Positions 40,171 through 49,493 are shown, counted from the stretch's first letter. The stretch is DNA of 64,000 bases from Azospirillum rugosum (GCF_017876155.1 NZ_JAGINP010000006.1:244245-308244); one strand, 5' to 3'. Made by a program: numbers and translations. The notes: a model not told the origin generated them from the letters alone.

Positions 40171-40581
40171 GTGAGTGGCATGCGTTTTTCCTATGAGCCA
40201 AAGCGTGATGCGCGTGACCGGAAAATCAAGCATGAATGGAATGAGGATCACGCCGGCTTCGTGACCGACAGGGCTGGCAACCCTGAGGGAAAATGTCCGG
40301 CGAACATCGATATTGAGCAGGCCGAGGCTCTCTTGAATGACGGTATCCCGGACAGCCCACCCGAATGGTTCAAAGAACATCCGAAATATTTTTACAACAT
40401 TCACGACGGTGTGATTTACAAGGCTGTGGAAACCAACCCGGGCAAGTCGTACCATGCTTACCCATGTCGTGGGCCGCGGTCTCGGGATATGACGGCTCGG
40501 ATGCAGCGCCGGCTGTTGGAAAAGGCGCAGCAGAAAAATTGCTTGAGTGCCATACAAACGTGGTTCGCGGATAACCCGTAA
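40171..40581 (+). CDS. Unrecognised partner gene of the ImmA/IrrE operon
   Basis: Product of 136 residues (GTG 40171; ATG 40180 gives 133) that I cannot place in a family. It is charged and soluble, with aromatic-rich segments PPEWFKEHPKYFYNIHDGVI and NPGKSYHAYPCRGPRSRDMT. Its stop TAA shares one base with the ATG of the metallopeptidase gene (TAATG), so the two are translationally coupled. Base composition is noticeably less GC-rich than in the flanking purD and tadA, suggesting acquisition. By position it could be a toxin or a regulated substrate of the peptidase; that is inference. Confidence 0.65.
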   Translation: MSGMRFSYEPKRDARDRKIKHEWNEDHAGFVTDRAGNPEGKCPANIDIEQAEALLNDGIPDSPPEWFKEHPKYFYNIHDGVIYKAVETNPGKSYHAYPCRGPRSRDMTARMQRRLLEKAQQKNCLSAIQTWFADNP

Positions 40582-42023
40582 TGACCCAGAACAACCCCGT
40601 ATTCGATCTGAGCATCCGGTGGGACAATGAAGCGCCAGCCGGTACGGCTTTCACAGCGACCGCGGGCGAGGCGGTGTTGCGCGTCGGAACGCACGTCGTG
40701 TGGGGGAGAACCGACGATCTTGGCGTCCATTGGCACTGGATCGATCTTCTGGCATTCCTTTCCGAGAACTGGCTGGCGTTGACCCTGGAGCAGCATTACC
40801 CACTGCCCGTGAAGCCGTTTTTGCCGCATCTTCTCCGTGCGACTGCCGACCGCCGTTGGGAGATGGAGCGGCGGGCCGGGGCCATTTTGGAGGAGCGCTA
40901 TCTCGACGAAGAAGAGAAGGTGTTCTGGTTTGAGAACCGCCACAACATCGCCCGGGCGGTTGAGGGACTTGTGGTGCCAGATGTCTTCGTTATGCGCCAG
41001 AATCACCTGATTGTCGTCAGTGGAAAAGATTTCTCGGAATATTTTGATTATAATCTGTTCGTTCAGATGTTGACCGGTATTGGAAATCAAATCGCAGATC
41101 GTCTTCGCGGAATTGACGATCCGATTGCCGTCGAGCGGGTACGTGAATGGGATGCAAGGCTCCCCGAATTTTCGGAAGCGGCCGCACGCCTCTATACCGG
41201 CGCGAGCGGTGAATTCCTGCGTAAGGTCGCGGCGAATGATAACCTGAGTTCTTTTTACAACGGTGAGTACCGCAAGGTTCGCGAGACTCCCATATTGGCG
41301 GCCGCCAGAATGGCCTGGAACGCGTCCATGTCCCCGGAAAGCGCCCGGACGGTTCTGACCACCCTTCGCAGGCAGCCGAAGGTGTCGTCTCCAGACTTGG
41401 AGAGATTGCGTGCGGCGAAGCCCGTGACCCCGCGTGATCGAAAGCCCGCTCAAGCTGGCCGCGAACTGGCTGAATGGCTGCATAAGCAGTTGTTTCCGTC
41501 GGGTTTGAGCGAGGCATCGCTGAAGGCCATTGACCCGGCGGCGATCCTGATGCGCTGGGACGTGCCCGTGATTCAGCTGGATTTTGCCGATGATGGGATC
41601 GACGCCGTCTCCTGCTGGGGGGAGGAATTAGGGCCTGTCGTTCTGCTGAACGCGGAGAGCAGCCGAAACCGTCGGGAAAGCGGCAAGCGTGCAACTCTAG
41701 CTCACGAGATATGCCATCTCATTTTTGACTACCACAACGGTCTGCCGTTTGCCGATGTGGTAGGGGGTGTCGATGACGATGATGTGGAGAAGCGGGCGCG
41801 GGCCTTTGCCGCCGAGTTCCTGCTGCCGTCCAATTTCCTGGCGAATCGCTTCTCCCGTGATATGGAATTGGGACGGTGGGTTGAATCCATCGCCCTGGCC
41901 TTTAATGTCAGCAACGAAATCGTCGTGTGGCAATTGAAGCGGTCGAAAATCGAAGGTCGTCTCAGCGACTCCGATAAGGCCATTCTGCGTCAGTACGTAT
42001 CTTCTCCTCAAAACCTGTTTTAA
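40581..42023 (+). CDS. ImmA/IrrE-family metallo-endopeptidase
   Basis: Protein of 480 residues. The C-terminal part contains an ImmA/IrrE-type zinc peptidase with HExxH in ATLAHEICHLIFDYH (His near 375) and the downstream acidic/Ala segment EKRARAFAAEFLLPSNFLA typical of this family. The N-terminal 300 residues are not recognised and hold no evident Xre helix-turn-helix. ImmA-type peptidases usually cleave a repressor or antitoxin, often in phage or stress systems. It is coupled to the unknown 136-residue gene. The less GC-rich codon use points to horizontal transfer. Confidence 0.85.
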   Translation: MTQNNPVFDLSIRWDNEAPAGTAFTATAGEAVLRVGTHVVWGRTDDLGVHWHWIDLLAFLSENWLALTLEQHYPLPVKPFLPHLLRATADRRWEMERRAGAILEERYLDEEEKVFWFENRHNIARAVEGLVVPDVFVMRQNHLIVVSGKDFSEYFDYNLFVQMLTGIGNQIADRLRGIDDPIAVERVREWDARLPEFSEAAARLYTGASGEFLRKVAANDNLSSFYNGEYRKVRETPILAAARMAWNASMSPESARTVLTTLRRQPKVSSPDLERLRAAKPVTPRDRKPAQAGRELAEWLHKQLFPSGLSEASLKAIDPAAILMRWDVPVIQLDFADDGIDAVSCWGEELGPVVLLNAESSRNRRESGKRATLAHEICHLIFDYHNGLPFADVVGGVDDDDVEKRARAFAAEFLLPSNFLANRFSRDMELGRWVESIALAFNVSNEIVVWQLKRSKIEGRLSDSDKAILRQYVSSPQNLF

Positions 42024-42158
42024 AAAGTTTCACTTCAGGTTGTTCCGGTCGTGGGAGTGACGGTCAATCATTTTAAAGAATGACCCATTCGATAGGATCA
42101 TTCTGTTGCCTGACCCGCGCACGCTTTATGTCGGCTCATCAGTTGTGAAGCAAAGCCC

Positions 42159-42620
42159 TCAGCCGGGCCGCCTCCCCCTGAAGAACTCCCGCAGCATATC
42201 CCCCGCCCGCGTCTCGTCGATGCCGCCGTAGACCTCCGGCGCATGATGGCAGGTGGGCTGGGTGTAGAAGCGCGGGCCGTGCTCCACGCCGCCGCCCTTG
42301 GGGTCGTAGGCGCCGAAATAGACGCGGCGCAGCCGGGCGAAGCTGATCGCGGCGGCGCAGAGCGCGCAGGGCTCCAGCGTGACGTAGAGGTCGAGGCCGG
42401 GCAAGCGCGGCTCCCCCAGCGCGGCGCAGGCCTGGCGGATGGCCAGAACCTCGGCGTGGGCGGTGGGGTCGTTCAGCTCCTCCGTCCGGTTGCCGGCGCG
42501 GCCGAGCACGGCGCCGGTCGCCGGATCGACCACGACGGCGCCGACCGGCACCTCGCCGCGGGCGGCGGCGGCCTCGGCTTCCGCGAAGGCGGCTTCCATG
42601 GGGGAGGGGTGTGCGCGCAT
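42159..42620 (-). CDS. tadA: tRNA adenosine(34) deaminase TadA-type nucleoside deaminase
   Basis: Zinc-dependent deaminase of about 153 residues. The active-site signatures are TAHAEVLAIRQAC (His and Glu) and the CxxC pair in TLEPCALCAAAI. The FGAYDPKGGGVEHGPRFY segment near the C-terminus fits TadA, which converts A34 to inosine in tRNA-Arg. I chose ATG 42620 (MRAHPSPMEAAFAEAEAAAA); starts up to 42740 are possible. It is divergent from the dodecin gene. Confidence 0.9.
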   Translation of the reverse strand: MRAHPSPMEAAFAEAEAAAARGEVPVGAVVVDPATGAVLGRAGNRTEELNDPTAHAEVLAIRQACAALGEPRLPGLDLYVTLEPCALCAAAISFARLRRVYFGAYDPKGGGVEHGPRFYTQPTCHHAPEVYGGIDETRAGDMLREFFRGRRPG

Positions 42621-42732
42621 CACCGCAAGATGGCGGGCGGCTTCCGCCGTCGTCAAGGAGCGGATCTCCATCCCGCGCTGTTGAGACCAAGGTCGGCGCC
42701 ACGCCGGCCCAATCCAACGCAGGAGGCATCCC

Positions 42733-42942
42733 ATGGACAACCACGTCTACAAGAAGGTCGAAATCGTCGGCACGGCGGACACCTCCATCGACGACGCGAT
42801 CCGCAACGGGATCCAGCGCGCCGCCAAGACGCTGAAGAACGTCGACTGGTTCGAGGTGGGGGAGATCCGCGGCAACGTTCAGGGCGGGACAGTCGCGCAG
42901 TTCCAGGTCGTTCTGAAGGTCGGCTTCCGGCTGGAAGAATAA
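42733..42942 (+). CDS. Dodecin
   Basis: Flavin-binding dodecin of 69 residues, a small protein that assembles into a hollow 12-mer storing or buffering FMN and riboflavin. The sequence VYKKVEIVGTADTSIDDAIR followed by the Trp in KNVDWFEVGEIRG matches the family, with Trp stacking on the flavin. AGGAGG sits 6 bp before ATG 42733. A riboflavin gene (ribB) with an FMN riboswitch lies about 9 kb away. Confidence 0.95.
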   Translation: MDNHVYKKVEIVGTADTSIDDAIRNGIQRAAKTLKNVDWFEVGEIRGNVQGGTVAQFQVVLKVGFRLEE

Positions 42943-43003
42943 CGGAACAAAGTGCTGTGCCATGGGTTGCGGCCGGAACGGTCAAGCCCTATGGTCCGTG
43001 CCC

Positions 43004-44197
43004 ATGGACAGCCCCGATCTCGAACATTCCGAACAGACTGCCGCCGAGCCTGATGCCGGCGAGCGAATCGCCAAGCGGCTGGCGCGCGCGGGCCTGTGCT
43101 CGCGCCGCGACGCCGAGCGCTGGATCACCGAAGGCCGCGTCGCCGTCAACGGCACGACGCTCGACAGCCCGGCCTGCGTGGTGCGGCCGGGCGACATCGT
43201 GCAGGTGGACGGCAAGGTCATTCCGGAGCCGGAACCGGCCCGCCTGTGGCGCTATCACAAGCCGTCGGGCCTGGTCACCACCGCCCGCGACGAGAAGGGG
43301 CGCGCCACCGTCTTCGAGCGGCTGCCGCCGGACATGCCGCGCGTGATCTCCATCGGCCGCCTCGACCTGACGACCGAAGGGCTGCTGCTGCTGACCAACG
43401 ACGGGGAACTGGCCCGCTTCCTGGAGCTGCCGGCCACGGGCTGGACGCGTCGGTACCGCGTGCGCGTCTTCGGCGAGGTCGACGAGAAGAAGCTGGCCGA
43501 CCTGGAGAAGGGCCCGACCATCGAGGGCGTGAAGTACGGCCCGATCGAGGCGGCGCTTGACCGCATCCAGGGCCGCAACGCCTGGCTGACGGTCAGCCTG
43601 AAGGAAGGCAAGAACCGCGAGATCCGCAAGGTGATGGAGGCGCTGGGCCTCCAGGTGAACCGCCTGATCCGCGTCGCCTACGGCCCCTTCCAGCTGGGCA
43701 AGCTGGAGGAGGGCGCCGTCGAGGAGGTGCCGAAGCGCGTGGTGCGGGAGCAGGTCTCCCGCTTCTTCACCGGCGCCGACCCGGCGGAGGAGGCGAAGCC
43801 CAAGACCGGTGGTCGGAACGGCGGCAAGGCCGCGGCGAAGGCGGAAGGCGCGACAGCGTCGGCCAAGGCTCCGGTGAAGGCTCCGGCAAAGGCGGCCAAG
43901 CCGCGCGACGCCAAGGCCGGCTGGGCGAAGGCGGAGCCGAAGGCCGCGTCCAAGGTTGCCCCTGGGCGCCGTGGCCCGGCCAAGCCTGGCCCGGCGAAGC
44001 CTGCGGCGGGTGCTCCGTCGGGAGAAGGACGGGGCACGCTCAGCCTGAAGGGGGGAAAGCCGAAGCCCGGTGGCGGTCCCCAGGGCCCGAAGCCGCGCGG
44101 CCCCGGTGGGCGCGGCGGCCCCGGAAAGACCGACGGCGGCGGAAGAACAGAGGGCGGCGGACGGCCGGAGCGGGCCCGTGCGGATCGTCGGCGGTAG
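43004..44197 (+). CDS. 23S rRNA pseudouridine synthase (RluB-like) with long basic tail
   Basis: Pseudouridine synthase of the RsuA/RluB group, 397 residues from ATG 43004. An S4 RNA-binding domain (ERIAKRLARAGLCSRRDAER) is followed by the catalytic core with SIGRLDLTTEGLLLLTNDG, where Asp is the nucleophile, and KEGKNREIRKVMEALGL. From about residue 265 there is a Lys/Ala/Pro/Gly-rich low-complexity tail of roughly 130 residues, common in alphaproteobacteria and probably RNA-binding. It overlaps rsmD by 20 bp. Confidence 0.92.
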   Translation: MDSPDLEHSEQTAAEPDAGERIAKRLARAGLCSRRDAERWITEGRVAVNGTTLDSPACVVRPGDIVQVDGKVIPEPEPARLWRYHKPSGLVTTARDEKGRATVFERLPPDMPRVISIGRLDLTTEGLLLLTNDGELARFLELPATGWTRRYRVRVFGEVDEKKLADLEKGPTIEGVKYGPIEAALDRIQGRNAWLTVSLKEGKNREIRKVMEALGLQVNRLIRVAYGPFQLGKLEEGAVEEVPKRVVREQVSRFFTGADPAEEAKPKTGGRNGGKAAAKAEGATASAKAPVKAPAKAAKPRDAKAGWAKAEPKAASKVAPGRRGPAKPGPAKPAAGAPSGEGRGTLSLKGGKPKPGGGPQGPKPRGPGGRGGPGKTDGGGRTEGGGRPERARADRRR

Positions 44198-44753
44198 GCA
44201 CCGCGGCCGGCGGCTGGCCGCCCCGGCCGGGCGCGACACGCGGCCGACCACCGACCGCACCCGCGAATCCATCTTCAACATCCTGGCCCACGCGGACTGG
44301 GGGCTGGACGGCGCCGACCCGGTCGAGGGCGCCGTCCTGGTGGACGCCTTCTGCGGCACCGGCGCCCTGGGGCTTGAGGCGCTGTCGCGGGGCGCCGCGC
44401 ATGGCAGCTTCCTCGACATGGGCCGCGCCGCCCTGGACGCCGTCCGCGCCAACATCGCGGAACTGGGGGAGGGGGAGCGCGCCGCCGTGCTGCGCGCCGA
44501 CGCCACCCGGCCGCCGGCCCCGCGTCGTCCCTGCACGCTTGCCTTCCTCGACCCCCCTTACGGCCAGGATCTGGCGCCGCAGGCGATGGAAGGGCTGGCA
44601 AAGGCCAGCTGGCTGGCGCCCGGCGCCGTGCTGGTCGTGGAGGTCGGGGACCGCGACCCGCTGCCCCCGCCGCCGGGCTTCACCATCCTGGACGAGCGCC
44701 GCTACGGCGACACCCGCGTCGTCTTCCTGCGTTATGAGCCCGCTCAGGAGTAG
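44178..44753 (+). CDS. rsmD: 16S rRNA (guanine(966)-N2)-methyltransferase RsmD
   Basis: SAM-dependent methyltransferase of 191 residues acting on small-subunit rRNA. From GTG 44178 the protein starts RIVGGRHRGRRLAAPAGRDT, the usual RsmD N-terminus, which fixes the start inside the rluB-like gene. Motif I is DAFCGTGALGLEALSRGA and the catalytic DPPY motif is in LAFLDPPYGQDL. Its 3' end overlaps the convergent RTX protease gene by 10 bp. Confidence 0.94.
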   Translation: MRIVGGRHRGRRLAAPAGRDTRPTTDRTRESIFNILAHADWGLDGADPVEGAVLVDAFCGTGALGLEALSRGAAHGSFLDMGRAALDAVRANIAELGEGERAAVLRADATRPPAPRRPCTLAFLDPPYGQDLAPQAMEGLAKASWLAPGAVLVVEVGDRDPLPPPPGFTILDERRYGDTRVVFLRYEPAQE

Positions 44754-45907
44754 GTGAACAGGCCCGCGGTGACCTGGCTGCGCGCGAGGCCGGCCAGGGT
44801 CAGCTGGTCGCCGCCGCCGAAGTCGAGCACGGCGCTGCCGCTGCCGTCGGTGCCCAGGCTGTAGGTCATGCCCTTGGTCAGGTTGATGCGGTCGCCTTGC
44901 GCGCTGCTGAAGTCGGCGATGCGGTCGCGCCCGCCGCCGCGCGTGAAGACGAAGACGTCGGCCCCGGCGCCGCCCCACAGCGTGTCGTTGCCGGCGTCCC
45001 CCCACAGCGTGTCGTTGCCGAGGTCGCCCATCAGCAGGTCGGTCCCCGCGCCGCCGTGGAGCAGGTCGTCGCCCGCCCCGCCGTGCAGCGAATCTTTGCC
45101 GTCGCCGCCCCACAGCGTGTCGCGCCCGTCGGTGCCCCACAGCTCGTCATTCCCGCCCAGCCCGTACAGCGCGTCGTTCCCGGCGCCGCCGTAAAGGGTG
45201 TCGTTGGCCGCGCCGCCGTTCAGGGTCTGGTCCTTGGGCGCGTCGACGATGCTGTAGGTCCGGCCGGTGAACATCTCCGCGTAATAGTCGATGGAGTTCA
45301 TGTAGTTGGGGCGCAGCGTGCCGGTGAGGTCCGACATGATCGTGCCGGGGGCCGCGAAGTTGCCGTAGGTGGCGCCGCCCGCATACTCGTCGAAGCAGCC
45401 GATCATGTGCCCGAACTCATGCGCCGCCAGCTCGTCCTGGTAATCCGGGCCCCAGTCGGTCTCGGTGTACCAGTTCAGCATGTCGCAGCGGCCGTTGGCG
45501 TTGATGACGTTCACGTCGTACTGCTGGGTCCCCGCGGCCACGAACTGCACATCGAAGCGGATGCCGTAGCTGTTGGTGCCGTCCGACAGGCTGAACTTGT
45601 TGTTCCAGAGGTTCTCGATCCCCTGTTCCCACACCTGCTGGAGGCTGCCGGCGGTGCCGCCCTGCAGGTGGATGCGCGTCTGCACCGTGAAGGCCGAACC
45701 GTCGAAGCCCAGGTCGTACTTCACGTCCCAGGAAAAGCCGCCATCGGCCCGGGTCTCGGTGTAGTTGACGGAGGCGGGCGCAAAGGCCGCCGGGGCGCCG
45801 GCGAGCGCTGCCGTCGGGGTCGCTAGCGGGGTGGCAGTCTGTGTGCCGGACGGCGACGAGACGGCGTTGCCGAGCGAGTAGCTGACGGCCTTCTTTTGGT
45901 TCTTCAT
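44744..45907 (-). CDS. RTX-repeat zinc metalloprotease, probably secreted
   Basis: Protein of 387 residues from ATG 45907. After an Ala/Thr/Pro-rich N-terminus without a signal peptide comes a metalloprotease domain with HEFGHMIGCFDEY near residue 162, an HExxHxxGxxD metzincin pattern, and a possible Met-turn in GTIMSDLTG. From about residue 235 there are tandem RTX nonapeptides (GGAGNDALYGLGGNDELWG and similar), which bind calcium. It ends in the usual hydrophobic tail LARSQVTAGLFTYS. Such proteins leave by type I secretion; no secretion genes are near. Confidence 0.85.
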   Translation of the reverse strand: MKNQKKAVSYSLGNAVSSPSGTQTATPLATPTAALAGAPAAFAPASVNYTETRADGGFSWDVKYDLGFDGSAFTVQTRIHLQGGTAGSLQQVWEQGIENLWNNKFSLSDGTNSYGIRFDVQFVAAGTQQYDVNVINANGRCDMLNWYTETDWGPDYQDELAAHEFGHMIGCFDEYAGGATYGNFAAPGTIMSDLTGTLRPNYMNSIDYYAEMFTGRTYSIVDAPKDQTLNGGAANDTLYGGAGNDALYGLGGNDELWGTDGRDTLWGGDGKDSLHGGAGDDLLHGGAGTDLLMGDLGNDTLWGDAGNDTLWGGAGADVFVFTRGGGRDRIADFSSAQGDRINLTKGMTYSLGTDGSGSAVLDFGGGDQLTLAGLARSQVTAGLFTYS

Positions 45908-46134
45908 GGCGCTGACCCCCAAATCCCCGATGTCATCCTGCGTCCGGCCCCCGGCCGACCTGGGGCATCATGCGGGCAGTTTGGGGGGCCTTCTTGTGAC
46001 CTTAACTATACCTTAACCAAATGATGACCGGCGTAGGACGCCCTTGGTCGTAGGAGTTATGGCGTCCGGGCACCTTGGCCGGTCGGCGCTGTTGTCCGCC
46101 TAGGACGTCGCAGACCGGTTTGGGGGACGGGGGC

Positions 46135-47796
46135 ATGATCAAGGACCTTTGGTACAAGAACGCGGTCATCTACAATCTGGCGGTCGGCACCTTCATGGAC
46201 GCCGACGGCGACGGGATCGGCGATTTCCAGGGGCTTCAGCGGCGGCTGGACTATCTGCACGGGCTCGGCGTGACCTGCCTGTGGCTGGGGCCGTTCCAGC
46301 CATCGCCCATGAAAGACGACGGCTACGACATCGCCGACTACTACAACGTCGACCCGCGCTACGGCACGCTGGGCGACTTCGTGGAGTTCAGCCACGCCTG
46401 CAAGCAGCGCGGCATCCGGCTCATCATCGACCTCGTCATCAACCACACCTCCGACCAGCATCCCTGGTTCCAGGCGGCGCGTAGGGATCCGAACTCCAAG
46501 TACCGGAATTGGTACGTCTGGTCCGACAAGAAGCCGTCCAACGCCGACGAGGGCATGGTCTTCCCCGGAGTGCAGAAGACGACCTGGACCTGGGACAAGG
46601 AGGCGGAGGCCTATTACTTCCACCGCTTCTACGAGTTCCAGCCGGACCTCAACACCTCCAACCCGGAGGTGCAGGCGGAACTGCTGAAGGTCATGGGCTT
46701 CTGGATCGAGCTGGGCGTGTCGGGCTTCCGCATGGACGCCGTGCCCTTCATCATCTCCACCAAGGGGCCGGACGTGAAGAAGCCGAAGGAGCAGTTCGAC
46801 ATGCTCCGCATGTTCCGGGAATTCGTGCAGTGGCGCTGCGGCGACGCCATGATCCTGGCGGAGGCCAACGTGCTGCCGGACACCGACCTGGAGTATTTCG
46901 GCGACGACGGCGACCGCATGCACATGGTGTTCAACTTCCAGGTCAACCAGAACCTGTTCTACGCCATGGCCGCCGCCGACACGCGGCCTCTGGTAAAGGC
47001 GCTGAAGGCGACCAAGCCGCGCCCCGCCACTGCCCAGTGGGGCCAGTTCCTGCGCAACCATGACGAGCTGGACCTGGGACGGCTGGACGACGAGCAGCGC
47101 AAGCGCGTCTTCGAGGTCTTCGGGCCGGACAAGGACATGCAGCTCTACGACCGCGGCATCCGCCGCCGGCTGGCGCCCATGCTGCACGGCGACCGGCGGC
47201 GGTTGGAACTGGCCTACAGCCTGCTGTTCACCCTGCCGGGCACGCCGGTCATCCGCTACGGCGACGAGATCGGCATGGGCGATGACCTGTCCCTGCCGGA
47301 GCGCAATTGCGCCCGCACACCCATGCAGTGGTCGGACGAGCCCCACGGAGGCTTCACCAAGTCGGACAAGCCGATCCTGCCGGTGATCAGCGGCGGCGTC
47401 TTCGGCTACGAGCGCATCAACGCCGCCCGCCAGCGCCGCGACCCGGCGGCGCTGCTGAACTGGACCGAGCGCATGATCCGCATGCGCAAGGAATGCCCGG
47501 AGATCGGCTGGGGCGACTTCGAAATCCTGCCGACCGGCTCCCCGGCCGTGCTGGCCATGCGCTACGACTGGAAGAACAATTCGGTCGTGATCATCCACAA
47601 CCTCGACGACAAGCCCAAGGAGATCGCGCTGGCCGTCGGCGGGGTGGGGGAGTCGGACCGTCTCGTCAACCTGCTGACGGAAGATCACAGCGACCCCGGC
47701 GACGACGGCAAGCACCATCTGGTGATCGAGGCCTACGGCTACCGCTGGTACCGGGAGGGCGGGCTGGACTACCTGCTGCGCCGGACGGAGAGCTGA
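46135..47796 (+). CDS. GH13 alpha-glucanase family enzyme (trehalose synthase-like)
   Basis: Glycoside hydrolase family 13 enzyme of 553 residues from ATG 46135 (MIKDLWYKNAVIYNLAVGTF). The four GH13 regions are present: DLVINHTSDQHPWF, GFRMDAVPF (nucleophile Asp), MILAEANV (acid Glu) and FLRNHDELDLGR. The N-terminus and length are closest to trehalose synthase (maltose to trehalose) and related alpha-glucosidases. I cannot separate these reliably. A C-terminal beta domain follows. Its stop lies 34 bp before the IS256 element. Confidence 0.88.
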   Translation: MIKDLWYKNAVIYNLAVGTFMDADGDGIGDFQGLQRRLDYLHGLGVTCLWLGPFQPSPMKDDGYDIADYYNVDPRYGTLGDFVEFSHACKQRGIRLIIDLVINHTSDQHPWFQAARRDPNSKYRNWYVWSDKKPSNADEGMVFPGVQKTTWTWDKEAEAYYFHRFYEFQPDLNTSNPEVQAELLKVMGFWIELGVSGFRMDAVPFIISTKGPDVKKPKEQFDMLRMFREFVQWRCGDAMILAEANVLPDTDLEYFGDDGDRMHMVFNFQVNQNLFYAMAAADTRPLVKALKATKPRPATAQWGQFLRNHDELDLGRLDDEQRKRVFEVFGPDKDMQLYDRGIRRRLAPMLHGDRRRLELAYSLLFTLPGTPVIRYGDEIGMGDDLSLPERNCARTPMQWSDEPHGGFTKSDKPILPVISGGVFGYERINAARQRRDPAALLNWTERMIRMRKECPEIGWGDFEILPTGSPAVLAMRYDWKNNSVVIIHNLDDKPKEIALAVGGVGESDRLVNLLTEDHSDPGDDGKHHLVIEAYGYRWYREGGLDYLLRRTES

Positions 47797-47830
47797 TGGC
47801 CCATCCCACGGGGTGGGGGCGGGGCGCGGG

Positions 47831-49263
47831 GATCGTGTCCCGTGGCGTGGTGTAGGATTGGGCGAGCCAATCATCATGGTTCCCCGCGATCTGGCCGGGG
47901 GATCAGGCGGCCACGGCTGGCAGGCTGATGGCCGCATCATCGCCGAGTGGAGCGATGGTTTCCAGGGTCATGTAGCGGGCGCGTTGCACGGCCCATTCGT
48001 CGTTCTGCTCCAAGAGAATGGCACCGATAAGCCGTGTAATCGCCTCTTCGTTCGGAAATATACCGACGACCTCGGTGCGGCGCTTGATCTCGCCGTTGAG
48101 ACGTTCGATGGGGCTCGTTGAGTGGATTTTGGCCCGATGTTCCTTCGGGAACGTCATGTAGGTCAAAACGTCCTCTTCCGCTTCATCCATCAAGGCCGCC
48201 AGCTTGGGCAGCTTGGCGCGGACCTGATCGGCGACTTGGCACCATTGCGCGTGGGCCGCGGCGGCATCGTCCTGGGCGAAGGCGGTAGCGATGAAGGCGG
48301 CCACGACGCGGCGCCCGCTCTTGCCGGCGTGGGCGAGCGCGGTCCGGGAAAAATGCACGCGGCAGCGTTGCCAGGTCGCCTGGAAGACCCGCCGCACCGC
48401 CGCCTTGATGCCGCCGTGGGCGTCGGAGATGATCAGCTTGACGCCGTTCAGGCCACGGCGCTTGAGCTTGCGCAGGAACTCGATCCAGAAGGTCTCGGCT
48501 TCGGACGGGCCGATGTCCATGCCCAGCACCTCGCGCCGGCCATCGGTGTTCACCGCCACCGCGATGGTCACGGCGACCGAGACGATGCGGCCGTTCTGGC
48601 GCACCTTCACGTAGGTCGCGTCCAGCCACAGGTAGGGCCAGTCGCCTTCGATGGGGCGGCCCAGGAAGGTCTTCACCCGCTCGTCGATCTCCGCGCACAG
48701 CCGGCTGACCTGGCTCTTGGAGATGCCGCTCATGCCCATGGCCTGGACCAGATCGTCCACCGAGCGCGTCGAGATGCCCTGGACGTAGGCCTCCTGGATC
48801 ACCGCGGTCAGCGCCTTCTCGGCCATGCGCCGGGGCTCCAGAAAACCGGGGAAATACGAACCCTGGCGCAGCTTGGGGATGCGCAGCTCGACGGTGCCGG
48901 CGCGGGTTTCCCAGTCGCGCTCGCGATAGCCGTTGCGCTGGACCAGCCGGCCGGGTGCCCGCTCGCCGTGGCCGGCGCCGGTCAGCGCCTGCACCTCCAG
49001 TTCCATCAGGCGCTCGGCGGCAAAGCCGATCATCTCGCGCAGCACGTCGGCATCCGTGCCCTTCTCAAGCATCGAACGAAGCGTCATCATCTCTTCGGTC
49101 ATCGGGGTTACCCTTCGTGTGGGTTGAGGTGTGGTGACCAGACTCTACCGAAGAACCTCGATGACCGCTCCGCTGTGGACAACCAGCCCGCCTCCGCCAG
49201 CTTTGGGGGCGCTGCGGCGGGCCGGTTCCCCACAGCTCTTACACCACGCAATGGGACACGACC
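47831..49263 (-). mobile_element. IS256-family insertion sequence with 8-bp target duplication
   Basis: 1433-bp element with imperfect terminal inverted repeats of about 26 bp. The left end is GATCGTGTCCCGTGGCGTGG and the right end, read inward on the minus strand, is GGTCGTGTCCCATTGCGTGG. It is flanked by the direct repeat GGCGCGGG at 47823-47830 and 49264-49271. The single transposase gene is intact. Matching target duplications suggest insertion without later rearrangement. Confidence 0.93.
47903..49102 (-). CDS. IS256-family transposase
   Basis: Mutator-type DDE transposase of 399 residues. Recognisable parts are the N-terminal [20 protein letters not shown] region and the catalytic core with [37 protein letters not shown], the C/H-containing [15 protein letters not shown] and a downstream Glu region in [20 protein letters not shown]. 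The reading frame is full length. It starts with ATG at 49102. Confidence 0.97.
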   Translation of the reverse strand: MTEEMMTLRSMLEKGTDADVLREMIGFAAERLMELEVQALTGAGHGERAPGRLVQRNGYRERDWETRAGTVELRIPKLRQGSYFPGFLEPRRMAEKALTAVIQEAYVQGISTRSVDDLVQAMGMSGISKSQVSRLCAEIDERVKTFLGRPIEGDWPYLWLDATYVKVRQNGRIVSVAVTIAVAVNTDGRREVLGMDIGPSEAETFWIEFLRKLKRRGLNGVKLIISDAHGGIKAAVRRVFQATWQRCRVHFSRTALAHAGKSGRRVVAAFIATAFAQDDAAAAHAQWCQVADQVRAKLPKLAALMDEAEEDVLTYMTFPKEHRAKIHSTSPIERLNGEIKRRTEVVGIFPNEEAITRLIGAILLEQNDEWAVQRARYMTLETIAPLGDDAAISLPAVAA

Positions 49264-49320
49264 GGCGCGGGCGATTGCACTCGGAGAGAACGCTCCTTTC
49301 ATAAGACACCCGTCATCCCC

Positions 49321-49388
49321 GCGAAGGCGGGGATCCAGAACGTTCCGTGAGGGGAACGTAGCGCGGAGGCCTGGATCCCCGCCTTCGC
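49321..49388. repeat. GCGGGGATCCAG palindrome
   Basis: GCGAAGGCGGGGATCCAG (49321-49338) and CTGGATCCCCGCCTTCGC (49371-49388) form perfect 18-bp arms, with a second stem AACGTTCC/GGGAACGT in the loop. It is a REP-like type widespread in proteobacteria. It directly abuts the palindrome split by the IS110 element. Confidence 0.88.
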
Positions 49389-49493
49389 GCTACGGCATTC
49401 ACACATCTCGCGGATGCGGTAGTGCATTGATCAGCAAAGAAAAAGCCCCTCTCCCCTTGGGGGAGAGCAACCGTGTTTTCGATGAAGGGGAGT

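Noticed and set aside
44950..45230. Tandem repeats in the RTX gene as a possible CRISPR-like or DNA repeat array
   Set aside because: The periodicity is explained by calcium-binding nonapeptide repeats at the protein level. No CRISPR array or cas gene is seen in the window.
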